Shown here: positions 1 to 4,647 of the stretch, piece after piece
Layout: the number at the start of each line of letters is the position of its first letter
Numbering within the stretch: the stretch's first letter is position 1
From: Bacillota bacterium
GTDB taxonomy: Bacteria; Bacillota; Clostridia; Peptostreptococcales; Anaerovoracaceae
Assembly: GCA_029219125.1 (NCBI GenBank)
Contig: JAQXSU010000194.1
Span: forward strand, 1-6,506
DNA: 6,506 nucleotides
Reading direction: 5' to 3'
The notes under the pieces: model-generated
What the model was told of the DNA's origin: nothing
The model's input: only the letters and a program-made list of their open reading frames with translations
The model's database searches: none
Program-made: the position numbers and the translations under genes

Positions 1-7
1 CTATAGA

Positions 8-21
8 TGACTGGTCAGTCA
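8..21. repeat. Short inverted repeat upstream of the sigma gene
   Basis: TGACTG and CAGTCA form a perfect 6-bp inverted repeat around a 2-base centre (GT), ending 13 bases before the GTG at 35. A TATAGA-like hexamer at 2-7 could be a -10 element, which would put the repeat near the transcription start, but the -35 region lies outside the window. It could be an operator for the sigma operon or chance. Low confidence in any function. Confidence 0.3.
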
Positions 22-31
22 GAACGGAAAC

Positions 32-38
32 GAGGTGG
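32..38 (+). promoter_or_regulatory. Shine-Dalgarno-like site that may favour a TTG start at 44
   Basis: GAGGTGG at 32-38 resembles the AGGAGG consensus and lies 5 bases before a TTG at 44. The GTG at 35, which gives the longest frame, overlaps this site and has only a weaker GGAAA upstream at 26-30. If the TTG is used, the sigma factor is three residues shorter and begins with a sequence beginning M-N-E-K-K. Confidence 0.4.
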
Positions 39-595
39 ACGGTTTGAATGAGAAAAAACTGATAGAAGGGATCCGAAACAGGGACGAGAGTGCGGCGGCC
101 TATGCCATCGACCGATATTCCCGCCTGCTCTGGTCTGCGGCTGCGCCGGTTCTCCGAAACATCGGCACGGCAGAGGATCTGGAGGAGTGCGTGGCAGATG
201 CGTTCGTCTATCTGTGGGAACATCCGGAAAAATTCGATCCGGTGCGGGGCAGTCTGAAATCCTGGCTGGCAATGATCGTACGGTCCAGGGCCATCGACCG
301 GTACCGGCAGCTAGTGAAACAGCAGACGGTATCCATGGAAGAGGCGCTGCTGCAGACGGAAATGATTCCGGAAGCACCGGGGCTGGAGGAAGAGACCAGA
401 GCTGCCCTGAGGCATGCCCTGGATCAACTGGTGGAGCCGGACCGGGAGATTTTGCTCCGAAGATACTATTTCGACCAGAAGCCAAAGGAAATCGCCAAAG
501 CCACCGGCCTGACGGTGAAGCAGGTGGAAAACCGCCTCTACCGGACGAAGCAGCGGCTGCGGGAAACACTGACGGAGGTGCAGGATGAAATTTAA
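35..595 (+). CDS. ECF-like sigma-70 family RNA polymerase sigma factor
   Basis: A 186-residue sigma factor that would direct RNA polymerase to a dedicated promoter set. Region 2 spans roughly residues 22-93. It includes the acidic stretch around 46-56, the aromatic-rich part around 58-68, and the basic tract I-V-R-S-R-A-I-D-R-Y typical of the -10 recognition helix. A short acidic linker (about 94-118) follows. Region 4 (about 120-180) has the motif D-R-E-I-L-L-R-R-Y-Y and a helix-turn-helix around 150-175 for -35 recognition. Regions 1 and 3 are absent and the length is usual for the ECF class. It overlaps the downstream membrane-protein gene by 11 bases, so the two are probably translationally coupled and functionally paired, as sigma/anti-sigma pairs often are. 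The start is GTG 35 or TTG 44; both leave the domains intact. The regulon cannot be told from this sequence. Confidence 0.9.
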   Translation: MDGLNEKKLIEGIRNRDESAAAYAIDRYSRLLWSAAAPVLRNIGTAEDLEECVADAFVYLWEHPEKFDPVRGSLKSWLAMIVRSRAIDRYRQLVKQQTVSMEEALLQTEMIPEAPGLEEETRAALRHALDQLVEPDREILLRRYYFDQKPKEIAKATGLTVKQVENRLYRTKQRLRETLTEVQDEI

Positions 596-1910
596 CCGGA
601 AACATAAAACGAGGATACAGGGGATTTTTGAGGAGAAGACAGGGATGGTGCTTCGGAGCGGACAGAATGTTTCTGCGCAAAATCCGTTCCGCCGGCGTTT
701 TGCGTTGATGTTGGCATTGGTACTTGTCTGCTGTTTTACGACAGGGGGACTTGCTGTTAGCCGGTTCAGTTCTCTGGAGGAGGACGATCTGGCGCTGGCT
801 GCCGTTTATGAAGGGGACGGCATCGTGCAGATTACGGTGGAAAACCGCTCAGACAAGGACCTGGACTTTGAAGAACAGCTGAAGGTCATGCAGTGGAACA
901 CTTCGAAAGAAGTGGAACCGACAGAAGACGGCGATGTGATCTTTCTGGGAACTTCCATTCCGGCAGGGGAGACCGGAACCATGACCATCAATCTGTCGCT
1001 GGCATACGACATGCAGCTTTTGGAAAAGCCGCTGGAAAATGGAGATCACTATTATCTGGTACTGACCAACAACGGTTTTCTGTTGGGTCAGGACTGGCAC
1101 TGCAGCGTGGACTTCAGCGGAAACCGTCAGGCAGGAGAGAGCACAGCAGCCGAATCGGGAACGTCAGGCAGCGCTGAACTGTCAGACAGCGTTGAACTGT
1201 CAGGCAGTGTGAAAGCGGAAACGAAGATCGATCCGGCGGTTTTGCAGCGGATTCCGGTGCAGCTGCGGTTCTATTTCGAGACGGACAGCTTTGGCACAGA
1301 GAATCGGGACAGAAGTGCGGGAGAATACGTGGAGGCGGTCAGCCAGTATCTGCTGCCGTATGGAGACCGGGTGCTGATGCCGGTGACACCGTATGATCCG
1401 CGGCTCATTGTAAATACAGACAATCCGGAGCAGGTGGCCTTCGATGAAAGAGTGGACGCAGACCGGCAGTATCTGCTGACCGGTGAGCATCTACATTCTG
1501 TGGACGCCTGGTTCAAGATGATCGGCCGATATCCGATGGAGGAAGCGCTGACACTGGAGGCATACATTCCGGACGGACGGGGCGACTTGAACGATGGTTT
1601 CATCGGCGTGCCGCTGCTGTATATCGTGACCTATGAAACATCTGCCATCCGGGAAGACAGTCTGGCCTTCCTGTACGGTCAGCTGATGGACTTCACGGAG
1701 ATGGAAACGTATAAGATTTACGAAGATGATAAATACGCCTGCTATGAAATCAGCCCGCTGCTGTATACCGACGCAGCAGAGTATGCCAGAACCTGGCTGG
1801 AAGCTACAGGACAGGACGGGACCTATGATGCAGCTGCAGAGCAGCGCCTGCTGAACATTTACAATTACTATAAAGAAAACGCAGGCCGGCTCATGGAGTA
1901 TGTGGATTAG
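585..1910 (+). CDS. Single-pass membrane protein paired with the sigma factor (candidate anti-sigma/sensor)
   Basis: A 441-residue protein of no family I can name. Residues 1-38 are a basic cytoplasmic tail. One hydrophobic segment follows at about 39-58, then a long exported part. Residues about 70-180 alternate in a beta-like way and may form an Ig-like fold. A Ser/Gly/Glu linker (about 181-210) contains a six-residue tandem repeat. Residues about 212-441 form a second, mixed domain rich in Tyr and acidic residues. The start has an excellent site (GGAGG at 574-578, 6-base spacing) and lies inside the sigma gene. Co-translation with an ECF-like sigma factor suggests it sequesters or senses for that factor. 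However, the tail is short and lacks the zinc-binding H-x3-C-x2-C pattern of ZAS anti-sigma domains, so the role is inferred from position. It is not an obvious lipoprotein: the Cys pair at 49-50 has no proper lipobox and the n-region is too long. No terminator is seen after it. Confidence 0.75.
   Translation: MKFNRKHKTRIQGIFEEKTGMVLRSGQNVSAQNPFRRRFALMLALVLVCCFTTGGLAVSRFSSLEEDDLALAAVYEGDGIVQITVENRSDKDLDFEEQLKVMQWNTSKEVEPTEDGDVIFLGTSIPAGETGTMTINLSLAYDMQLLEKPLENGDHYYLVLTNNGFLLGQDWHCSVDFSGNRQAGESTAAESGTSGSAELSDSVELSGSVKAETKIDPAVLQRIPVQLRFYFETDSFGTENRDRSAGEYVEAVSQYLLPYGDRVLMPVTPYDPRLIVNTDNPEQVAFDERVDADRQYLLTGEHLHSVDAWFKMIGRYPMEEALTLEAYIPDGRGDLNDGFIGVPLLYIVTYETSAIREDSLAFLYGQLMDFTEMETYKIYEDDKYACYEISPLLYTDAAEYARTWLEATGQDGTYDAAAEQRLLNIYNYYKENAGRLMEYVD
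1163..1214 (+). repeat. 18-bp in-frame tandem repeat, about 2.9 copies
   Basis: Three near-identical units start with GTCAG at 1163, 1181 and 1199. Copies 1 and 2 differ at two positions (GGC/GAC and GCT/GTT); the third is partial and more diverged. The unit is 6 codons long and encodes S-G-S-A-E-L, S-D-S-V-E-L and S-G-S-V-K in the Ser-rich linker of the membrane protein. It sits exactly between the two exported domains, so copy-number change would alter linker length without a frameshift. Confidence 0.8.
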
Positions 1911-1938
1911 CAAAGCGGACTTAAAAGAAAGACAAACC

Positions 1939-1967
1939 TTGTACAGCCCGGAAAAACATGATAGAAT
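1939..1967 (+). promoter_or_regulatory. Probable sigma-A type promoter for the HD-domain gene
   Basis: A -35-like TTGTAC (1939-1944) is followed after 17 bases by TAGAAT (1962-1967). The latter matches TATAAT at 5 of 6 positions and carries an extended -10 TGn (1959-1961). Transcription would begin near 1974, about 28 bases before the ATG at 2002. The -35 match is weak but the extended -10 could compensate. This promoter lies downstream of the ATG at 1900, which supports 2002 as the real start. Confidence 0.55.
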
Positions 1968-1984
1968 TTCCTATATAGAAGGCA

Positions 1985-1990
1985 AAGGAG
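1985..1990 (+). promoter_or_regulatory. Ribosome binding site that decides the HD gene start
   Basis: AAGGAG lies 11 bases before the ATG at 2002. The spacing is a little long, but it is the only strong site near this frame. The upstream ATG at 1900 has no site of similar quality close to it and lies inside the previous gene. Confidence 0.6.
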
Positions 1991-2001
1991 AATGCTTCGA
2001 T

Positions 2002-2997
2002 ATGAATTTATGGGAGATCTATCATCGTGAGATTCCGGGCTTTTTGCGTGAGGCGGCGGAGACGGAGGTCATGCAGCGTCTGAAACATGTGGGTATGAAC
2101 TGCGGCTGTGAATATACGTCGTTTCCGCAGTTTCAAAATTGCGGGCCCTATTCCCGGTTTGATCACAGCATGGGGACAGCACTGATCGTCTGGCACTTCA
2201 CGGAAGACCGCACGCAGGCCATGGCAGGTCTGCTTCACGATATTGCCACACCGGTTTTCGCTCACGTCATCGACTTCCTCCATGGGGATCATCTGAAGCA
2301 GGAGTCTACGGAAGAGGGAACGAGGTCGCTGATTGCCGGTTCTGCAGAGCTGCAGCAGATACTCGCCGACTACGGTCTGACCACGGATGCGGTCTGCGAT
2401 TATCATATGTATCCGGTGGCAGACAATGATTCGCCGAAGCTTTCTGCGGACCGGCTGGAATATACCCTGGGAAATCTGGTGAATTACGGATTTGCAGCAC
2501 GTTCACAGGTAAGGGATTATTATCAAAATCTTCTTGCCCGGCCCAATGAAACCGGCGAGATTGAGCTGCAGTTCCAGGATCGTGAGACGACATTTTCCTT
2601 CTGCCGGGGCATGCTGCAGTGTGCCAGGGTGTATGTATCGGAGGAAGACCGATATGCCATGGAAATGCTGGCAGAGCTTCTGAGGGATGCGATCCATGGT
2701 GGCGCGCTGGCGGAAAACGACCTGTATGCTACGGAGCCGCAGGTGATTGAAAAGCTGAAGTGTTCTGCGGAATTTGCAGAAAGGTGGGAATGGTACTGCG
2801 GACTGAATCAGATGCTGCGGGCGGAACATCCGGGGAAAGAGAACACCTGGCGGCAGATCTTTGCGAAGAAACGGTACATCGATCCGCTGGTTCTGGGAGA
2901 AGGCAGGGTGTCGGAAATATCGGGAGAGATGAAAGAAAAATACACGGAATTTCTGGAAGAAACACAGCATGTCTGGCTGCTTGGAACATCCCTCTAA
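2002..2997 (+). CDS. HD-domain phosphohydrolase
   Basis: A 331-residue soluble protein of the HD superfamily of metal-dependent phosphohydrolases. The expected metal ligands can be seen: H55 (in R-F-D-H-S), H79-D80 (in A-G-L-L-H-D-I-A-T-P) and D150 (in S-A-D-R-L-E-Y). The sequence around H55 and H79 resembles the dGTPase-like (COG1078-type) branch, whose members act on nucleotides or related phosphate esters, but the substrate cannot be told from sequence. The open frame extends upstream to an ATG at 1900, overlapping the previous gene. I prefer ATG 2002 because a promoter and AAGGAG site lie between, and because the extra 34 residues are not domain-like. The C-terminal half (about 160-331) is helical and of unknown role. 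It stands alone: it has its own promoter and is followed by a 343-base gap. No targeting signal is seen. Confidence 0.85.
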   Translation: MNLWEIYHREIPGFLREAAETEVMQRLKHVGMNCGCEYTSFPQFQNCGPYSRFDHSMGTALIVWHFTEDRTQAMAGLLHDIATPVFAHVIDFLHGDHLKQESTEEGTRSLIAGSAELQQILADYGLTTDAVCDYHMYPVADNDSPKLSADRLEYTLGNLVNYGFAARSQVRDYYQNLLARPNETGEIELQFQDRETTFSFCRGMLQCARVYVSEEDRYAMEMLAELLRDAIHGGALAENDLYATEPQVIEKLKCSAEFAERWEWYCGLNQMLRAEHPGKENTWRQIFAKKRYIDPLVLGEGRVSEISGEMKEKYTEFLEETQHVWLLGTSL

Positions 2998-3012
2998 TTT
3001 TACGCAAAAATA

Positions 3013-3021
3013 TGTGGATAA
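3013..3021 (-). promoter_or_regulatory. DnaA box 1, exact TTATCCACA
   Basis: TGTGGATAA on the + strand is the exact complement of TTATCCACA, the highest-affinity DnaA recognition sequence in most bacteria. It lies 15 bases after the stop of the HD gene. Confidence 0.7.
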
Positions 3022-3057
3022 CTTTCCATTGACAAATGGCATACAGCCTGTTCCATA

Positions 3058-3069
3058 TTGAAATTTCAA
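3058..3069. repeat. Perfect 12-bp palindrome
   Basis: TTGAAATTTCAA is fully self-complementary. Its first half also offers a -35-like TTGAAA (3058-3063), 18 bases before TTTAAT (3082-3087), a possible promoter running into the inverted-repeat region. Function unknown. Confidence 0.4.
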
Positions 3070-3087
3070 CAAATATATGAATTTAAT

Positions 3088-3096
3088 TTATCCACA
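3088..3096 (+). promoter_or_regulatory. DnaA box 2, exact TTATCCACA
   Basis: A perfect match to TTATCCACA on the + strand, 75 bases after the start of box 1 and in the opposite orientation to it. Confidence 0.7.
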
Positions 3097-3111
3097 TGAT
3101 GATATGAATGA

Positions 3112-3125
3112 AATTGTATACAATT
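3112..3125. repeat. Perfect 14-bp palindrome, possible operator
   Basis: AATTGTATACAATT is fully self-complementary and centred (3118.5) within two bases of the centre of the surrounding inverted repeat (3116.5). Its size and TGTATACA core suit a dimeric helix-turn-helix regulator. No regulator in the window is an obvious partner, and the core does not match the BlaI-type operators further right. Confidence 0.5.
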
Positions 3126-3136
3126 ATGACAAACCA

Positions 3137-3145
3137 TGTGGATAA
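3137..3145 (-). promoter_or_regulatory. DnaA box 3, exact TTATCCACA
   Basis: TGTGGATAA on the + strand is an exact DnaA box on the - strand, 49 bases after the start of box 2. Six bases further on, TTATCC at 3152-3157 forms a GGATAA-n6-TTATCC inverted pair with it, as a half-matching extra box. Confidence 0.7.
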
Positions 3146-3151
3146 ACATGA

Positions 3152-3209
3152 TTATCCTTGAAATTCAGACAGTTCTGGCATGTTGAAAAAAAACACTTCA
3201 AGGGGATAA
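3152..3209. repeat. Imperfect inverted repeat with TTATCC cores
   Basis: TTATCCTTGAA (3152-3162) pairs with TTCAAGGGGATAA (3197-3209) except for a two-G bulge, leaving 34 bases between the arms. Both arms carry a TTATCC core, like partial DnaA boxes. In RNA this would be a second stem-loop between the 3087-3146 repeat and the terminator at 3232. Confidence 0.5.
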
Positions 3210-3231
3210 AGTGGTTTACATAATGCAGAAG

Positions 3232-3261
3232 CAGGGCATGACGATATATGCCCTGTTTTTT
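3232..3261 (+). terminator. Intrinsic terminator
   Basis: CAGGGCAT (3232-3239) and ATGCCCTG (3248-3255) form a perfect 8-bp stem with an 8-base loop, directly followed by six T (3256-3261). It ends 12 bases before the -35 of the BlaI promoter. It therefore insulates that operon from transcription coming through the gap, either read-through from the HD gene or a transcript starting within the gap. Confidence 0.8.
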
Positions 3262-3273
3262 GTATTCTTGTTG

Positions 3274-3303
3274 TTGACAAATGTAAACACAGCATGTTAT
3301 AAT
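3274..3303 (+). promoter_or_regulatory. Strong promoter of the BlaI/M56 operon
   Basis: A consensus -35 TTGACA (3274-3279) and a consensus -10 TATAAT (3298-3303) are separated by 18 bases, with an extended -10 TGT (3295-3297). Transcription should start near 3310. One BlaI-like operator covers the -35 and another covers the start site, so strong basal activity would be held down by repressor. Confidence 0.85.
3276..3285. promoter_or_regulatory. BlaI-type operator 1 over the -35 element
   Basis: GACAAATGTA matches the TACA-n2-TGTA pattern of BlaI/MecI operators at all but the first base. Aligned over 18 bases with operator 2 (starting at 3272 and 3305) it differs at only four positions, giving a shared TGKTKACARATGTARACA. 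A repressor dimer here would block the -35. Confidence 0.7.
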
Positions 3304-3308
3304 CTGGT

Positions 3309-3318
3309 TACAGATGTA
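3309..3318. promoter_or_regulatory. BlaI-type operator 2 at the transcription start
   Basis: TACAGATGTA has both TACA and TGTA arms of the BlaI/MecI operator pattern. It lies 33 bp from operator 1, about three helical turns, so two dimers would bind on the same face of the DNA, as known for bla and mec promoters. Confidence 0.75.
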
Positions 3319-3340
3319 GACAAATCAGGAGGGCGAGAGT

Positions 3341-3730
3341 ATGAATCTGACCGATGCGGAATGGAATGTAATGGAATGTTTGTGGGAGAAATCACCGCGA
3401 ACCGGGCGAGAAACCACAGAATGGCTTGAGGAGAAGATGGGATGGAGCCGCAGCACGACGCTGACACTTCTACGGCGTATGGAGAAAAAGGGGGCAGTTG
3501 CCGGCTATAACGATGCAGAGGAAGGTGTGAAGATGTTTCGGCCCCTGATTCAGCGGGAAGACGCTGCATTGGAGGAAACGGAAAGCTTTCTCAGCCGTGT
3601 CTATCACGGCAGCGTAAGCCTGATGGTCAATTCGCTGACGCAGAAGCAGGCTCTGCCGCAGGAAGAAATCGATGAACTGTATGAACTGCTGAAAAAGATG
3701 GAGAAAGGGGAACGCAACGATGGGGAATGA
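3341..3730 (+). CDS. blaI: BlaI/MecI/CopY-family transcriptional repressor
   Basis: A 129-residue repressor of usual family length. The N-terminal winged helix (about 1-75) begins with the family signature L-T-D-A-E-W-N-V-M-E-C-L-W and has a recognition-helix region around W35-S36 to L44. The C-terminal dimerisation part (about 76-122) includes E-S-F-L-S-R-V-Y-H-G-S and ends with E-E-I-D-E-L-Y-E-L-L. In classical BlaI and MecI the activated sensor pathway leads to cleavage in the C-terminal part at an Asn-Phe bond. The roughly corresponding position here reads N97-S98, so the cleavage site may differ. The start has AGGAGGG at 3327-3333. Two operators in its own promoter predict autoregulation, and the next gene overlaps its 3' end by 11 bases. 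The symbol is used in the family sense; there is no evidence that beta-lactam is the signal. Confidence 0.9.
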   Translation: MNLTDAEWNVMECLWEKSPRTGRETTEWLEEKMGWSRSTTLTLLRRMEKKGAVAGYNDAEEGVKMFRPLIQREDAALEETESFLSRVYHGSVSLMVNSLTQKQALPQEEIDELYELLKKMEKGERNDGE

Positions 3731-4625
3731 ATGCAACCTGAAAAAGAAAGTTGGCAGTTGTACAAAGAGACAGAAAATAGCCGTTTGCACTTTGATCGTC
3801 TTAATCCTTCTTGCCGCTGCGGCAGCGCTGGTGACATTCACCGGTGCCGGCAACGATGTATTCTATGACTTACTGCAAAGCACCGATACATCGCAGATTC
3901 GGCAGATTGCTGTTTTGAAGGAGCCTGTAATCAGCAATCTTTCTTACCTGGCAGCAGACATTACAGAAATCGAAGACGGGGAGACGACCGGAAAGGACCA
4001 ACTGATCAACATTCTGCATGGACTGAGACGATCCGATTTGAAACTACGTTCGTCAGAATATGACGGAGCTTCGATTGGTGCTCTGACGCTGGAAACGGAA
4101 GACGGGACAGAAGGTGCTATACGGAAGATCGTTTTCAGCCTGATGGAGGATGGCAGTATAGAAGTGTATTCTGATCCTGAAACGGACAAAATCCTCTGCG
4201 GTACGTCCGCTGAAGGCAAGGCATGGTGGATTGACAGCCCGGAACTGGCAGATTTCATCGATCGGATGGCCGACAGAAAGGCACCTGAAATGGAACAGGA
4301 AATGATGTCGTTTCTTCAGGTCATAAGTGCAGATGATTGTATCATTGACGGTGAAGCTTCGGACAAAGTTGACAGAAAACAGATTACGGACTATCTGAAC
4401 CGTTTGGGAAAAGAAGGGGTTGCGGTGAAGATGACGGAATCCATGCAGGACTTCAGATTCCTACGGCTTTCACTGGCAGGAAATGAAACCGGAAACTGGA
4501 AATGGATTGAGATTGGATGCAGTCCGCAGCAGGAGAATCTTGTCTGTGTGAAATGCGGAACCAGTGCAGACTCTGATATCGAATTCGGGCTTCTGTATTT
4601 TCAGGATGAGAATTTGAATCAGTAA
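3720..4625 (+). CDS. Sensor-only membrane protein, paralogue of the M56 protein's C-terminal part
   Basis: A 301-residue protein with a basic 19-residue cytoplasmic tail, one membrane segment (about 20-40) and an extracellular domain. Over residues 20-49 it aligns without gaps to residues 305-334 of the downstream M56 protein; the DNA there differs at 18 of 90 positions by my count. Similarity continues outward: W-I-D-S-P at 170-174 matches W-I-I-D-S-P at 450-455, A-D-D recurs, and E-N-L-V at 272-275 is flanked by Cys in both. It therefore looks like a duplicated sensor domain with its anchor but without protease domain or HExxH. It ends near M56 residue 580 and lacks the later residues. It overlaps the repressor by 11 bases and lies 22 bases before the M56 gene, so all three should be co-expressed. 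The role (co-receptor, decoy or signal modulator) is inference. An intact coupled frame argues against a decaying copy. Confidence 0.8.
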   Translation: MGNECNLKKKVGSCTKRQKIAVCTLIVLILLAAAAALVTFTGAGNDVFYDLLQSTDTSQIRQIAVLKEPVISNLSYLAADITEIEDGETTGKDQLINILHGLRRSDLKLRSSEYDGASIGALTLETEDGTEGAIRKIVFSLMEDGSIEVYSDPETDKILCGTSAEGKAWWIDSPELADFIDRMADRKAPEMEQEMMSFLQVISADDCIIDGEASDKVDRKQITDYLNRLGKEGVAVKMTESMQDFRFLRLSLAGNETGNWKWIEIGCSPQQENLVCVKCGTSADSDIEFGLLYFQDENLNQ

Positions 4626-4647
4626 AATGTATGACGGGGGTAACAAT

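Larger units (their letters stand above)
3087..3146. repeat. 12-bp perfect inverted repeat built on two DnaA boxes
   Basis: TTTATCCACATG (3087-3098) and CATGTGGATAAA (3135-3146) are exact reverse complements separated by 36 bases. Each arm contains a complete DnaA box, so the boxes face each other symmetrically. Symmetry extends 2 to 3 bases beyond the boxes. The 14-bp palindrome at 3112-3125 lies almost exactly at the centre. It could act as DNA (paired protein sites) or, if transcribed, as a stem-loop. Confidence 0.75.
2998..3340. other. AT-rich structured intergenic region with no convincing gene
   Basis: This 343-base gap is much richer in A and T than the flanking genes. Reading it from left to right, it contains a DnaA box, a 12-bp palindrome, a second DnaA box opening a 12-bp inverted repeat, a 14-bp palindrome, a third DnaA box closing that repeat, a second imperfect inverted repeat, an intrinsic terminator, and the operator-bearing promoter of the BlaI operon. 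Each is listed separately. No open frame here has a good start and family resemblance. Confidence 0.8.

Noticed and set aside
15..680. 221-codon frame on the - strand over the sigma gene
   Set aside because: Pro/Ser/Arg-rich antisense of a gene with clear sigma regions 2 and 4; no family resemblance.
729..734. Lipoprotein signal in the sigma-coupled membrane protein (Cys-Cys at residues 49-50)
   Set aside because: The residues before the first Cys (L-V-L-V) do not form a lipobox, with Val rather than a small residue next to the Cys, and about 38 residues precede the hydrophobic segment, so a membrane anchor is more likely.
2998..3231. Chromosomal origin of replication (oriC)
   Set aside because: Three exact DnaA boxes and AT-rich DNA are suggestive, but dnaA, dnaN or other usual origin neighbours are absent and I see no clear DnaA-trio unwinding element. 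Kept only as a DnaA-box cluster.
3211..3429. 72-residue open frame on the + strand starting with GTG
   Set aside because: It runs through the terminator, promoter and both operators, has no good ribosome site, and overlaps the repressor gene in another frame. Its hydrophobic stretch comes from T-rich regulatory DNA.
4623..4635. Third BlaI-like operator before the M56 gene
   Set aside because: Only the ATGTA half matches the operator pattern and there is no promoter in the 22-base gap; the gene is best read as part of the upstream operon.
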